Shown here in pieces: positions 1-34,076 of a DNA stretch of 64,000 nt. The notes beneath the pieces were generated by a model that was given only the letters and a program-made list of their open reading frames with translations, had not been told where the DNA came from and did no database searches. Position numbers and translations under genes: made by a program. Source of the stretch: Muricea muricata (lineage: Eukaryota > Cnidaria > Anthozoa > Malacalcyonacea > Plexauridae); contig OY979718.1 in NCBI GenBank assembly GCA_963855995.1, forward strand, positions 23,366,282 to 23,430,281. The letters run 5' to 3'. How positions within the stretch are numbered: position 1 is the stretch's first letter; every line of letters starts with the position of its first letter.

Positions 1-90
1 ATTAGGTCAAGATAATACTCAGATTTTCATTTCTTTATAAGTTTATTCACAAATATCTTTGCCTGCTTATAGAGCTTGAAGCTCTGCCAG

Positions 91-748
91 ATCACTGCAT
101 TTTTGAGGCCAAATCGTCATTAGTGTAGTCAAGTAAACAAAGAAAACAGAAGCAAGTACAAAGAAAAACAAAGAGCATTGTTGAAGATTTGGCCTCAAAA
201 ATGCAGTGATCTGGCAACCCTGAGAGCTTCCAATGATATTCAGAATTTGATTTGACAGCCTTGCGACGATGATAATCACGATCACGCATAGCATTACTTA
301 ATTTAACTGTGATCCACAGTGCATATCTTCCTTTTATTCGTAATTTTCTAATTGGAGCGTGTCTATTAGCCACGTCAGTGAATAATTTGTTCCAATCCTC
401 AACGGCATCATTAATGTTTTCTTGAATATCAACAATATTCCAATCAATATTCTTATGACCCTTCACAAAAGCACTTTGAGAATAGTTCGTGTATGATCTG
501 TATTCTATTGTTCGTGGCGGAAGCTTAGGAACTCTAGCTTTAAGTATGCACTAGATAAGGGAATGGTCACTTAATGATGGATCTAACACCCCAGAATCGA
601 TTATACGATGATAATTGCTAACAAACAATAGGTCGATTGCAGTAGCAGATTTTTCAGTAACTCTTGTGGGAGTTTTAATAAGTTGTTCCAAATAATGCAA
701 ATTTGCAAAACGAATAAGCTGTTGTCGCAATGGATCCTTCTTTGCCGC
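91..748 (-). mobile_element. LINE endonuclease-domain fragment
   Basis: On the minus strand reads TAIDLLFVSNYHRIIDSGVL, DPSLSDHSLI, then NIDWNIVDIQENINDAVEDW and RHAPIRKLRIKGR, RDRDYHRRKAV, typical of the end of the apurinic endonuclease domain and linker of CR1/L2-type LINEs. The same protein continues across the MITE at 749-1150 into 1151-1200, where ILGEFNVNVL is the GDFN motif with D changed to E. A dead fragment. Confidence 0.75.
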
Positions 749-1150
749 TAAGACTACGTTTACGCTACTCCGGATCGGTCTGAAAACGGCGGAAAAAAGT
801 AACAAAACGGCGTTCCGTTTACACAGCACCGGAGCGGATTTGTTTGAAAACGTAACTATTGCCGTAGCGACACGACCACGCTTTCTAAACGTGACCGAAC
901 GAAAACGGAGCGCTAGGCGGCGTTGTGTAAACACAAACGCCGTTAATTTTTTGTGCCGCTTGTAAATGAACATCTCAGGTCTCAAGACAGCAAACTTGAA
1001 TGCTTTTCGTTTAAATTTCTTTGCTTTGTTAAAAATATTTTTGGTTTTTACGAGTGCTTGTAAACAAGTTACAAAATTAACGGCGTAGTGTAAACGCAAG
1101 AAAATTTTACCGGAATAATTTCGCTCCGGAGTAGTGTAAACGTAGTCTAA
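749..1150. mobile_element. MITE inserted in the LINE endonuclease fragment
   Basis: Ends AGACTACGTTTACGCTACTC and its inverted partner (GTAGTGTAAACGTAGTCT) with many internal GTTTACAC/GTGTAAAC and CCGGAG words. LINE coding sequence resumes on both sides, which fixes it as an insertion. Confidence 0.75.
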
Positions 1151-1200
1151 AACATTAACATTGAAATTCGCCCAAGATTATAATATCAGGTCCGTAGGAA
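1151..1200 (-). mobile_element. Continuation of the LINE endonuclease fragment
   Basis: Minus strand encodes ILGEFNVNVL, matching the catalytic GDFN region just N-terminal to the part at 91-748. Confidence 0.6.
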
Positions 1201-1222
1201 CAGTTCGTAATCCCCGAGCCAA

Positions 1223-1255
1223 CGGCGCGAAGCGCCGTACCGGGCGTAAGCCCGG
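1223..1255. repeat. Two GC-rich hairpins in tandem
   Basis: CGGCGCGAAGCGCCG (1223-1237) and CCGGGCGTAAGCCCGG (1240-1255) stand out in AT-rich DNA. A similar unit occurs near 8445-8480. Probably the tip of a small dispersed repeat. Confidence 0.5.
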
Positions 1256-1280
1256 GGTGAGGGTTACTAATTTCGTATTA

Positions 1281-1530
1281 GCGGAGTTCAAAGGCGTTTT
1301 AATTAGCTTAAACGGTGGATAAGTGAAATTTGAAAATCACTTTCACACATAGTGCGAAACTGAAATTATGAGTTTAATAGAATAAACATTTAGTTTTATA
1401 TATAATTGTTCTTCTCAGGTCAAATAACTTTAGCTGGTTTGTTTATACGACATGTTTTGTATTTGAACTTGTTTTATATTTTTGACTTCTCCACCGTTTA
1501 AGCTAAACGCCTTTGATACAACCGGCCCCA
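1281..1530. mobile_element. MITE, same family as 41701-41939
   Basis: Inverted ends TCAAAGGCG...AGCTTAAACGGTGGATAAGT and CCACCGTTTAAGCTAAACGC, with nearly the same inside as 41701-41939. The left end is slightly worn. Confidence 0.7.
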
Positions 1531-3495
1531 GATTTAAAATTTATTTTTGATTGATTAATCACGAATTCAATTGACAGCAAATATCTAAATTTGCTTTTTG
1601 CACTACAACATTTTGTATTTTTCCAAAAAGATTAGCCAACTTTCACAGCCAGCGAAAGGTGGTGAGGTGGTCATTTCTGATCTCAAGAATATGGCGGAAT
1701 ATCAGGAGTAGCAAACACTTAAGGCATCCAAAAAGGCGAGAACTGAGAACGCGAATACGACCGCGACACGACTCTTGAAGAGAGATTAATTCTGGGAAAA
1801 TACAGAGAAGCGCCAAGAATTGACTACGGCGTGAAACACAAGGCAAGATTGTTGATAATGCGTATTTATACTTGTGTTTTAATGCTTTATAAAGGCCGGA
1901 GTAACCGTACTAGTCCAGTCTATATATCATATTTATACAAAGCTATAAATTGTGGTTAATGGAGTAATATGTCAAAGAAAATCATCATTAATCCAGTATT
2001 AACCTACTAGCTCTACTAGGCGTTATTTTTAGCACAAAGAGATTTCAGGTAACTCTCATTATAACAATGCTACCTCTTTTCTTCGCTCGGTTAATATTTT
2101 AAAACCTCTTATGGAGTTGAACTTTGGCAACTTAACATGTGAACAACCGATGCACGTTCCGTTCGAACCAATCACAAGTATACTCAGGTTTTTTCCTGGG
2201 TTTTTACTCCACGTGAAAGTACACAATAGCCCTCTAATTCCAAAGGCATTTTGTCCGCATGTAACACAAGCTAGGATCATTCGCAAGACCAGAGCCACCG
2301 TGTTAACATCACTGGTCGAACTTTAAAGCATTGAAAACGATAAATTCTCCTGAAAATAAGAAAAAACCCACCCACCTCCCCAAGGCACGGCACGGACAAT
2401 AGTGAACAGTGTTTGCATATGAAGATGTTCAGCACCTACCTAAATATAAGTAATATAAATATACTATATCATGTAACTACGGAGATATTTAATCGATTAA
2501 AATATGGCAGGGAAGTGCTGTCCCTTGGGACAACACTTCGCCACGCGAAGTGTATTTTAAAGGTCATTCAGATCACAAACCGACCAGTATGACCTGACCT
2601 AGAGACTCGATGCGTGACTCATTTCAGTTGAGTGCCGTTAACAATGTTTGCTCACCAGTCCAAACAGTACTCAACATCGACGAGATGACGAGCCTGAACG
2701 GGGGCTCGCCTGTTCCCCTGTTATCTAGAGGTCCACCTGTTCCTTTAGAAAAACCTACAGTTTTTGCATGCTCTCTCGGGTTTTGAGTACCCTTACTGTC
2801 TCAGTATACCAAGGGTGGTCCCTAGACCATCAGGACTCATTTCGCTGACAGCATGCACAGAGATGCGTCATTTCCTCTGAGTCTAGAGGTCCGCCTGTTC
2901 CTCTAGAAAAACTTAGGTTAGCGATAGCCTCTAGACCAAACATTTTGCCTGAGCACTTCCTTGCCCTAAATTATATGCCACAAACGAGTCTCGAATTTGT
3001 TTTGTTTGAGCGTATATATGGGTTGTTTTTGCTGAGATGCCACTTGTTCAATTCCATATTTCGGTTATGTTAACATATTAACAACATTAATCACAGTTTA
3101 AATTCCAGAGTAAGTTTATGTTTTGTATAAATGCAAGTTTGTCTTCTTATTACTGTATTTCAAAATATTGACGGATCTCACATGTAAAAGTATATTAGCG
3201 AAGATATACAAAATTGGCTTGAAACGGTTTTATTTCAAACTCAAAGTTTATGTAGATAAAAATTTAGTTTCATAAATATTTCAAAACGTCTAATATATGT
3301 AATTAATAGGTCGTATTTTATACCAAATTTAAGCTTACATTAGGCGTAAGAACACACCGATGACAAATTTTGTGCCATTTTAAAAAATTGTCAATAAAAC
3401 AAGGATTAAAAACTCAATATTTTGTCATTTTGAAAAAAATATACAGAAAAAATAACGATTTCCGTGTTGTTATGACAACAAACTATAGAAGTACT
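1531..3495. other. No gene recognised; one diverged direct repeat
   Basis: Short open frames on both strands here (for instance 2059-2298) show no recognisable domain or splice context. At 2725-2762 and 2881-2920 a unit of about 37 bp (TCTAGAGGTCCRCCTGTTCC) is repeated 156 bp apart. Confidence 0.4.
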
Positions 3496-3499
3496 TCAT

Positions 3500-3960
3500 G
3501 TAATTCCAAAAATATAGTTGCATGCTCTTAGTGGCGAGAGGCTGCTGCATGCATGTATTTCTAGTACGTTACCTAAACTTTCAACAAACTGTTCAAGCTT
3601 CCTATCAGGAGCCTTATACAAAGTAAATATGAAAAGTTCCCTAGCTTTAATTCGATTGATTTCAACAACACAGGATTCAATATTCGGTGCTTGTAAATCA
3701 GAGTGCACACAGTAAGGTAAACCATCACGATTATAGGCCAAAATACCTCCCTCAATACGACTATCCCTGTCATTCCTCGATAGAGTATATCCCCAGGGAT
3801 ACAAATTTCACTATCAGATACATTTGCTTTTAGCACGTTGTGGAGAAAATTAGCACATCAAAAGGGTTTTCTTTTAAGAAAATACGTAATGAGTCTATCT
3901 TACCGGTCAAACTTCGAACATTGAGGTGAGCGATCTCTAGTACACGAAATCGAGGAAAAT
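3500..3960 (-). mobile_element. Second LINE endonuclease fragment (N-terminal part)
   Basis: Minus strand reads LEIAHLNVRSLTGKIDSLRI and FLKENPFDVL, then SDSEICIPG and YTLSRNDRDSRIEGGILAYN, RELFIFTLYKAPDRKLEQFV, the start of a LINE endonuclease. Frame changes between segments show it is dead. Confidence 0.72.
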
Positions 3961-4156
3961 CAGTAGTTAAAACCCAGCTAATTAGTTATTCTATTGCTCT
4001 AGCTAGCTTTAATAATGACTGCTAGCTGTCACTATTTTTCAATAAACAGCAATATACATAAACAGCAAACTATTGAAAATGATCTATTGTTAGAATTTCA
4101 ATGGCTAGCACTAAATTGAACCCACGAGTGGATAAAGTATTGACATAACCGTCATA

Positions 4157-4472
4157 GGGGCTGATTATATGGTTCCGCTTACCCGGGATTAAGTGAAGCG
4201 TAAAATGATCTTGAGGTATTGAAAAATGTCATTTTATGAAACGAAACGACCAAAGTTCGAATGCTTTCAGCATTGATCAATACAAAGATAGATTTAACAA
4301 AAATTAATGCGATATACACCATTTTGTTTACTTCGTATTTCGGCAAAACGAAAATCTCAAGCAATCACGGATTAAGCATTAAGCACAACGTAAACTATGA
4401 CTTATTTCAATACCTCAAAATCATGTTACGCTTCACGTAATCCCGGGTAAGTGGGATCATATAATCAGCCCC
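4157..4472. mobile_element. Foldback MITE (GGGGCTGATTATATG ends)
   Basis: Near-complete inverted repeat: the left arm GGGGCTGATTATATGGTTCC, CCCGGGATTAAGTGAAGCG and TTGAGGTATTGAAA returns in reverse up to 4472. It would fold into one long hairpin. No protein. Confidence 0.78.
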
Positions 4473-5070
4473 ATAATTAACAGCAATATTCAGTGTTAAC
4501 CGTTTTTATGCCAGACAAAAAAACTAAACCTACGACTGCATATTAAAAATGCAATCAAATTTTATGCATGGTTTTTGATTTAGAGAAAACAATTTACAAA
4601 TGTAAATTCCCATGAGCAAAACAAACGTACTTTACAAAGATATTTTAACTTTTTAACAAGTACTAGGGCATTCAAATGTTAACAATAGATAATTTTCAAT
4701 AGTTTTTGGGTTTTTTTGGGTGACACCCTGTACATTTAATTTAATTTATTCGTCATCCATGACATAACACACCAAAACTTAATCGTTTAAGTTATAACAC
4801 TCAACATTTTTCACACTGATTTTTATATCTCCCGCTTCAATTTCAATTTCTATATCACTTCCCACCTCTCTGCTACTGTGTTATGAACAATTCTCTGTCG
4901 CTTTTACTACATTCCGCCATTCCCTTATAACTCAACCAACAACTTCGCACTTAACAATATTTGCTGCATGCTCATTCCTGCATGACGTCCATTATTTCCT
5001 ACACATAAATAAATTCACTTGAAAATTAACTTATGCAAGCTAGTCTAAAAGCCTCAAACCAATCAATTAT

Positions 5071-5896
5071 TTAAAGAGAAATAACAACAAATTTTTTTAT
5101 CGTCTCATGTACCTGGTCTGTGGCAAACGTTTAGAACTTTCGTGCTTCGCTGTGATTGGTCAATTTTACGAATTCTGAAATCGACAAAGAAATATGAACG
5201 ACAAAGTGAACGTGTAACACTTGTGTCTATTTATAACAATATTTTTCGACTTTACCACAATTAATGCATGGTTTATTAAGCTTATCGGGGGAAAAGATCT
5301 TCAAAGTTACACCCATATCGATTTAAGCGAAATACGTACGCTATTTAATGCATAAAATGTCGATATTGAAGCAGCAATTTGTAATTCTTCGTGGCGACAC
5401 TGACATCAGTTGGCAACATGAAGTTGTGTATTACACTACTTTTTTCATCTTAGACGTCGTTTTTATGTCTGAATTTGTATCCTATTCGGTGGATACTTTT
5501 TTGAAAACTATTGACTGTTAACTATATGGACTACAGTGGCTGGAGTTGAACAAAATAGGTACAAAACGAACAAATGGGTGTATTAAACATTTGCCACAGA
5601 CCGGATGTACGGCAAGTGTTTCGGATTTCAGCACGGACTGAGAAGATTTCAAACAATATTTGATTGTTGGTAGGTATTCAGGAGGATTTTCGACAGGCTT
5701 ATCCCTGTTGTGACGTCACCAAAACATTGTTAAAGAGGTGAAAAATTAATCCAAGATGGCGGATAGCTCGTTGATTTAGGTGAGAATATTTCCCGAAGTA
5801 AAACAGATAAAAAAATTTTGCAATAGACTTCTATTTATTGTTTTAGAGTCTCTTTCAAATGAGACAATAAATTTTTTTGTTGCCATTTCTTTTTAA
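5071..5896. mobile_element. TTAA-flanked MITE, 818 bp inside TTAA sites
   Basis: TTAA at 5071-5074 and 5893-5896; ends AGAGAAATAACAACAAATTT and its inverse. The right part (5603-5892) aligns closely with 25480-25764. TTAA duplication fits piggyBac- or Kolobok-type transposases. The left half contains sequence not found in the second copy. Confidence 0.7.
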
Positions 5897-7258
5897 GAGA
5901 ATGCCTCACCCTGCAGGCTTGCCCTGCGGCCTCGGTGCATGTCCATTCTCTCAAATAATGGATTGGGTTTCGGCTTTTATCCTTTACATAGTGGTCCAGG
6001 ATTCACAATCAAAACGGAGGCCATGCAGAAAGACTTTCTGCAATAGGTAGCAGCTAGACATCACAAGCGTAGTATTCGTTAGTGCAGGAACACGCAATGA
6101 TTTGCTGGTTGACCGAAGAGGTTGAGATGTTATTGTTGAAATTGCCAGCTTTGAAACAGCAGCTGCAGTGTAAAATACAGCACAATCGACATATCGAGAG
6201 TGCCAAAGCGGTTCTCCGGAATTGTTTTGATTTAATATTAGTAGATAGAGTACTAATACAGTAACTAACTGAGCACACAGCTGCCGACCACACGCCATGT
6301 TTTACGCTCTCAAAACGCCATGTTTCACGCTCTTTATATCATACGATAGCAGGTTTGTAAATGGCTTATTCTGGTTAGACAATTTGAAATCAGTTGTCTC
6401 ATCCTGTTTAATTACTGCAAAGTACAAAGTGTATATGGCGAAAGGCATTTTTGACAACATTTTTATCTGTGAATAGGCTATTTTCGCACAAAATTGCCTC
6501 ATCCATTGATCAGTCAAGTTGCTTGTTTTACTGTGTGCATGCAGTAATGTGCAAAACCATGGTTATTATATAATACTAGAAATACATGCATGCAAAACCC
6601 CTCGCCTTAATATATCAAAGTTGCAACTATATTTTCGGAACATGAAGTATTCTCCGGATTGTTGTCATAACAGCACGCCGACACGGCAGTTTTTAATAAT
6701 GTGTTCTATTTTTTAAATAACAGTGAAAATAATGAAAAAATTACCAGTTTTAATAGCAAAATACTTAATTTTTAAATGCCTGTGGTCCATGTCATCATGC
6801 GTAGTGTAAACTTTGGTACTGTATGAAATACAATTCATTACGCTACATTATTAAAACGTTTTGATGAATATTTATAAACTATTAAATCATTGTTTTGCAA
6901 TAAAAACCATTTCAAGCCATGCATTTTTTATTAAAATAGCTACGAACGTATTTTCCGCTGTAAATTATTTTCACACTTACAATAAAACTACAGCCTTGCT
7001 TTTACAAAACAAAGAAACGTAAACTTCGAAATTAAAATGTGGAATCATTACGGCTACTGAAAAGTCTGAATATGGCCACCTTTTATGTACGTTTCTGTTC
7101 TTGTTTCCTTCTGTTGGCGCGTTTTTTCGTTGTCTTTTCCGTATTTTTGATTTATTCTTATTGTTTTTTTAATGATTTGTTTCCCTACCAATTTCTTGAC
7201 ATTTCTTTGAAAAAACCCTCGGAATTTAATAACGTCAGCTAAAAGGTCGAACGTCCAA
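5897..7258. other. No gene recognised
   Basis: A short overlapping pair of frames at 5984-6298 (both strands) has no motif that can be named. The rest is AT-rich with no clear repeat. Confidence 0.35.
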
Positions 7259-8378
7259 ACCATAGATATAGGAGACCTACATTGCTGACGTATACCTAGC
7301 AGAGGTGGGGTCAACAGGAGAAATCCAACATGGCGGAACAAGAGGGCAAAAGACTATAGACTCTATTACAAAATCGACGATTTTTTGCAAATTTTGCCGT
7401 CCCTTTGTTTTGAAACTGATCTGATCAAGTTTTACGGGAAGGAGAAACATAACGCAAAGATTTCAAGCATATTTTTGAGTGAATTTGATGAAAAGTTGCA
7501 AAATTATTCATCGATAAAAGTTCATGTGAAACCGTCTCTTGGTGAACTTTGTTCCCAGGGCCTTCTAGAGTGAGAGAAAAGGCCATGGCAGCGGCTGGCT
7601 TTCAAAACCACGAATCGTGGTTTTTGAATAAATTAACGAGATAACTGTATATGCGAATTTCTTTGCAAAATGACTGATACATCGAAGTGTTTACAAAAAA
7701 ACACGTAATGCAGCGCCTTAGTAAGGCCTTAAATTTTACTCGTAATTTTTTCTCCACGCAGATATTCAGATATATGGTTTTGAATAAATTAAATAGAAGA
7801 GGTTATAGACCAATGAAATTGCAGAAGATAGCAGCCGGTGCCAGGGCCTTTTCCCTCTCTCCACTTTAAAAAAGGCCCTGGGATCGAGGTTGGGTGGACA
7901 AAACATGTGATTTCAGGTCCAAATGTCTAACACAGTAAAAAAGTCTTGAACGTTTTGAACGAATACGATTACGACAATTATTTCTCATACTATTCCTCTA
8001 TTGTTTTCCGAATGCTTGTTACAAATGTAGGAAACCATTCAAGAGGCTATCTGTCAACATAGCGAGGATTTCAGGCAATGAAATGCTCGAACCCACCTAG
8101 AGACGATTTCACATGAACTTTTATCGATGAATAATTTTGCGACTTTTCATCAAATTCACTCAGATATATGCTTAAAATTTTTGGGCTATGTTTCTCCTTC
8201 CCATAAAACTTGATCAGATGAGTTTCAAAACAAAGGGACGGCAAAATTTGAAAAAATCGTCGATTTTATAATAGATTCTATAGTCTTTTGCCCTCTTGTT
8301 CCGTCATGTTGGATTTCTCTTGTTGGCCCCACCTCCTCTAGGTATACGTCAGCAATGTAGGTCTCCTATATCTATGGT
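7259..8378. mobile_element. 1.1-kb foldback element with arms of about 290 bp
   Basis: Arms 7259-7550 and 8090-8378 are inverted copies (CCATAGATATAGGAGACCTA; TTTTACGGGAAGGAGAAACA; CATCGATAAAAGTTCATGTG). The loop holds a second inverted pair around CCAGGGCCTT. No coding capacity is evident. Confidence 0.8.
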
Positions 8379-9886
8379 CCAAACCAAACCAACACATAAT
8401 GGCGGATGACTTTTGCATCTCAGAATTGGTAACCCTCGTCCCAGGCTTCGCCCGGGCAGCGCTCTGCGCTGCGGCTTGGGGATGACGTGACTGATAATTT
8501 ACGATATATTAGCCCTGAAAAACACGCGTAGTTCTTGCGATTGTCACGTTTACAAAATGTAAACATAGTGAACATGAAACCGAAATGCGTACAAAAAAGG
8601 ATATAGACTGAGTCATTTTTACAAGTGTCCCGCAGTCTGCGAAGTTTCCATTTTATACTACATACATGAAAACAGCAAGAATTGCACGTGTTTTTCAGGG
8701 TTAATAATTATTATGACTGTACTGTCTGATAAAATCACAATACGTGAATATGTATGTCACTGCAACTTTTGTGCGTTATAAGTATCACAAATGATTTTTG
8801 AATGAATAAATTGTGTAAATCTTCAGCATTTTACAACTATTTTTAAGTACATCTGCAAAGCTCTATAAATTATTTAGCTACAGGTAGAACAATATAACTC
8901 TGGATCGAGTTCACTAGTACTGTCAAAGAATTTGCACACCTGCTACATTAAACAAGACGCCTGCTAAGGCGTTCACACCGCCTACCAAAACAAAAATGGG
9001 CACAAGGCCAGGCAGAGCTGTAACTACAGAGTTCATTGGGGGTGGGTTATATTCACTTATTTCTGCTCTGCCCAACAAACTTTTTTTTAAATAGTTATTA
9101 TTAGGGTACCTTCCAAGGCATTTTAAGACATTGCTAGCACATCTTATGTAATCACTAAGATAACGAAAAATCAATGTCTGAGTGACTTGCCAGGCACTCT
9201 GTCCATACTCCTAGTAGGATTGCATTTTTAGAATTTAATCTAAATTAAAGACTTTCATAGTACATATGTTAAACAAGATTCTTTTGTCATAATACTACCA
9301 AAATATGGCTGTTTTATTTTGCAAGTAAAGAAAATTTTGTTAAAAGCGTATACAATACATGAATGTATTAACCTTATAGCATCATTTAAATCTATTCTGT
9401 AGCACACTGCCTGAAATCTTCACGGTATAATTTGTTGGGAGCTTTAGACTAACATATGTATTTCTGGAATTGGAATGTAAAATGTCTCTTACCTTTTATT
9501 ATTATACGAGGTCCCACAAGCAAATAAATCATTTTGCACGAAATATATTAGCATCTCAGCATAGGTAGAAATAGAAAACCAAGGAAAGAAATCACACCGT
9601 GTTTAGAATTAGGAACATATTTCCTAGACTCACTCCTTAATCATGGAGTGAGGGAGTCTATCAAAATTTGCCGTTTTTAAACATTCCTGGAGCAATGTTT
9701 TGATAAAGAACCTTCATGTCCCTTTTTGCTGACCATTACAAGTTAAAAATTGTGTTTTGTATATAAATATTTCAGTACAATTTGCGTTTGATTCATGTGT
9801 AGAAATTTCTAAATTTTCTTAAAAGTGGAAACACAACAGAAAATGACGGAAACACGCTCTCAAAACTTCACCGCTATACATCGCTC
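8379..9886. other. Dispersed repeat fragments, no gene
   Basis: 8430-8480 has a GC-rich hairpin pair like 1223-1255. 8780-8935 resembles 33560-33720 inside gene A intron 6 (CACAAATGATTT, CATTTTRCAACTATTTT, CTATAAATTAT). 9013-9090 looks like a truncated CAGGGC MITE of the 22614-22794 family. The rest is unassigned. Confidence 0.45.
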
Positions 9887-10092
9887 CTCGGTCAACCGAT
9901 CCGAACGTTGTATTCCAATAAAATTACTGGTTACAACGTTTGATAATTCCAATAGTTACTGGAATTGTCATTTCATGCATATAAAATGAACCCTGACCCA
10001 GACCCCAACCCTGACCCTAACCCTAACAATCCCATTAATTTATTGGAGACAATAATTTTATTGGGATACAACGTTCGGATCGGGTGCCTCGG
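9887..10092. mobile_element. MITE carrying telomere-like words
   Basis: Inverted ends CGATCCGAACGTTGTATTCC and GGGATACAACGTTCGGATCG. At 9989-10027 the inside reads CCCTGACCC...CCCTGACCCTAACCCTAAC, a degenerate version of the telomere repeat. Confidence 0.72.
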
Positions 10093-10422
10093 TAAAGTTT
10101 CGCGGTGGAATTTATCGTTTTAAAACATTTTGCATGAGAATCTTTGCACGTAAAACCTTCTTGCGGTTTAGATGTTCTATCATACATGTTAAAATGCTTG
10201 TTTTGTTGACATATTCCGCTAGAAATTGAGTTTAAACGCCGTGGTTAGGTTGGCTCACGCGGCTTGTGCCCAGCGGTATCACCTATGAGCGCTGCGCCAA
10301 CTTGCGACACCGAAAAGAAAACCAGAAACGGGGCCAATTTAAAACTCCACCTCGCCTACGGCAGGCGGAGTAACAAGTAAAATTTATTAATAATTTAATT
10401 ACTTTATGCAAATATCATTGGG

Positions 10423-10627
10423 GGCTGAATTATTGGTAATAATTCCATGTTCTCTATTAAATCTTGATCCAACTGTAAATCTAATCAAATTTTTAAATCT
10501 TCAATTTATCAAAGTTAAAACATGACTGATAAAACGTTGGTTAGGGTCAGGATTGGGATTAGGGCTTGGATTAAGAATTATATTCGCCATACTGAGGACA
10601 TGGAATTATTACCGAATTATTGTAGAC
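10423..10627. mobile_element. Second MITE carrying telomere-like words
   Basis: Inverted ends CTGAATTATTGGTAATAATTCC and GGAATTATTACCGAATTATTG. Near 10538-10575 it reads TTAGGGTCAGGATTGGGATTAGGG, again degenerate telomere repeats, here in the opposite orientation to 9989-10027. Confidence 0.7.
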
Positions 10628-12897
10628 TAGCGTATACGGTTGTGCGGTTCTAAATTGCGACAGGCACTAAGGTCAGTAATTGAGAGAATTTGCCGCTTTG
10701 TGATTTTTGTACTGATTTAGAACTGCTGGGATACAATTCCGTATTGCTTATGGTACCTAACCATGGTTACAGAAGACATGGTTTGGAAACTCATTAGAAT
10801 GAGAACATAACTTATTAGCTTTACAGGGTGTTTAAAAAAGAGACAAATCTGAAATCGCTCTCTGTTTCGTGAAGCGCCTCAATGTATGATGTTTTCTATT
10901 AAAATAGATTAAAATAGATTGAATAAATTCCGCAAAATACTCCAAGGGGCTTTTTTTAGCGACTTCCACCTCCTGTAACTCGAAAACAGGTTCAAAGCCC
11001 GTACTTCCCGCTTAAATGTCTTATATTTAGTTTTTGCCAAACTTTCTATAGATATAAGAGGTTTTCACTCATAATGCTCTGAAATTTCGTTTTTTCAAAG
11101 GAATAGTAATTGAATATAACATTAGTAAGAAAACTCGATTTTGTTGTGTCTACGAAAAAACCTGTTATATGGCCCCATAGCAAAAATGCTTTTCTTAAAT
11201 ATGCTCTACAATCATGGCAAGTTGTGGGCTTGTATCAAAAAATGCACGAATGCTTTATCATTTTACACCAATCGGCCGGACTATAATATAGAATAAACCT
11301 TTTACGACAAGTTAAATATGCCTTGCGCGCAAAACTTAAATGCTTAAAAGTAATTTTGACTTGGTAGATAGAAAATTTGTCGGGAGTTGTATTGTTGTAC
11401 AAAATTTCAGCAAACTTGCTCGAGTCTATGCCATTCAAAGCGTCACGCCAACTTCCATGTTTTAGCAAAATTAGCTTTGTGCATATTTAATTTATGTATT
11501 TACCTAATTTGCACACATCTCCTAAGGGACATTTAATTAAAATTGGAATATCGCTTCAAAAAAGATTTTTATTGTGAAAAATATACGTTCGTAAGACGTT
11601 TTGCATGGCTTTAATTAACTCAATAAAATTTCTTGAAATTTTGAACAGCTATCCACGGAGCTAGGTTTTCCAGAAGGAGCGAGGTTTGTGTGATAAAAAC
11701 CGAAGGCAATACTTCCCCGTACAAACCGCGCAAACGAGGTTAATAAGGGATTTATTTTATGGCTTTGTTGGATTGCAATTTGTTGTGACTTGGTAGAAAA
11801 GACCAAAAACGCTTTTGCTGCTAAACGTTAAGCCGTATTTATTCGGGTCATTTGTTTGTTCAGGATAGTAAAACTCACTCGGAGAGTGATTTTCGTCGTC
11901 ATTATACGGCATAGTTAATTTCATTTAAAATTTTATTTGTGCAATCTTTACACCAGCGGGCAAGATGGTTTTCTTGAGCGGGCAAGATGACTTTTGCAGA
12001 CCGTTTATCGAACAATCAGCGTGTGTCATTTGTCTCAGACATATAATAAAGTAATGTAAACGTTGCGAACTTTGTATACTTTAATATTACGCGGGGAAAA
12101 GCGTTACCACATTTCCACATAGTTGGTACCGCTTTCCCTTGCGTAATGCAAAAGTATACAAAATTCGCAAATTTTGCAGGGTTATATTTCCCACATTTAA
12201 CAATATTTTGCAACCAAACTTGACAATTGCATGAAATTTAGGATGCTCTTTCCAGCTGTGCTAATTCATTTTTCGAATTCAAAAGTTTGTCCAGTAGCAG
12301 AATGGCCATTAACTGTCATGTCCTTTGCGTTGGCATTTGCGATGATGCTTTATTTGTTATAGAAATAGTTATTGGCATGGCATATATGTAATTGAAAAAT
12401 GTGTATAATTTAATGACATATGAATTTTGGAAACCTATATTGTTTAAGGATATATATTATGCAAATTCGGCATTGTGGCTAAAAGTACGTCACAAAATAC
12501 ATTACAAACCTGTTAGCAAAAAATGCATGCTTCGTTTTAACAAATTATCTAACAAGCCACATAAATAAAATAGATTCTGGCTACAAATTGAGTCCTATAT
12601 CACGTATTTCATTCCCGTTTATTTAAACTGGCTTATGTGGTTGATGCATCGCTCTTTGTCCCAAAAATACTTAGTTTGAGTACATTTGAGTACAAATATA
12701 AGGCAACATTTTCCGTATTTTACAACACTTCACCACAAAAATTTTCAGTTCTACTAACTTTAACATGCTCTTTCCTGCTGTAGTAAAAGATATTCTTCTT
12801 CTTGCTATTATTCAAATTGTCTAATGATGTGACAGGTGATTGCTAACGAATTAAAAAAGCGGTGACGCATTTTAAATGTGTTAAGAACTTTAACAGC
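10628..12897. other. Repeat-derived DNA upstream of gene A; one hairpin
   Basis: 10826 onward begins ACAGGGTGTTTAAAAAA, a common transposon-end word also seen reversed near 4708-4733. 12064-12172 is an imperfect inverted repeat (ACTTTGTATACTTTAATATTACGC with its partner). No domain-bearing frame was found. Confidence 0.4.
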
Positions 12898-12904
12898 TAT
12901 ATAA
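12898..12904 (+). promoter_or_regulatory. Candidate TATA box of gene A
   Basis: TATATAA lies 64 bases before the gene A start codon. Gene B has TATAAGG at 36371, 53 bases before its ATG. Position relative to a transcription start is not known. Confidence 0.35.
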
Positions 12905-12939
12905 CTCAAAACCACTGTAGTTTTTAATCTGTGAACAAG

Positions 12940-12967
12940 TTATTCCGTCGTCTGCGGTTTTGAAGCT
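12940..12967 (+). promoter_or_regulatory. Leader conserved between the two paralogs (gene A copy)
   Basis: The 28 bases before the ATG, starting TTATTCCGTCGTCT, match those before the gene B ATG (36400-36427) at all but three positions, while sequence further upstream does not align by eye. This is probably a shared 5' UTR left from the duplication. It also supports both start codons. Confidence 0.6.

Positions 12968-34076
<21,109 letters not shown>

Noticed and set aside
551..1099. 182-codon minus-strand frame as one gene
   Set aside because: It fuses a LINE endonuclease fragment with MITE sequence; only the LINE part is protein-like.
8923..9174. Minus-strand frame with a hydrophobic tail (possible membrane protein)
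   Set aside because: It overlaps a truncated CAGGGC MITE, so the hydrophobic stretch is repeat sequence.
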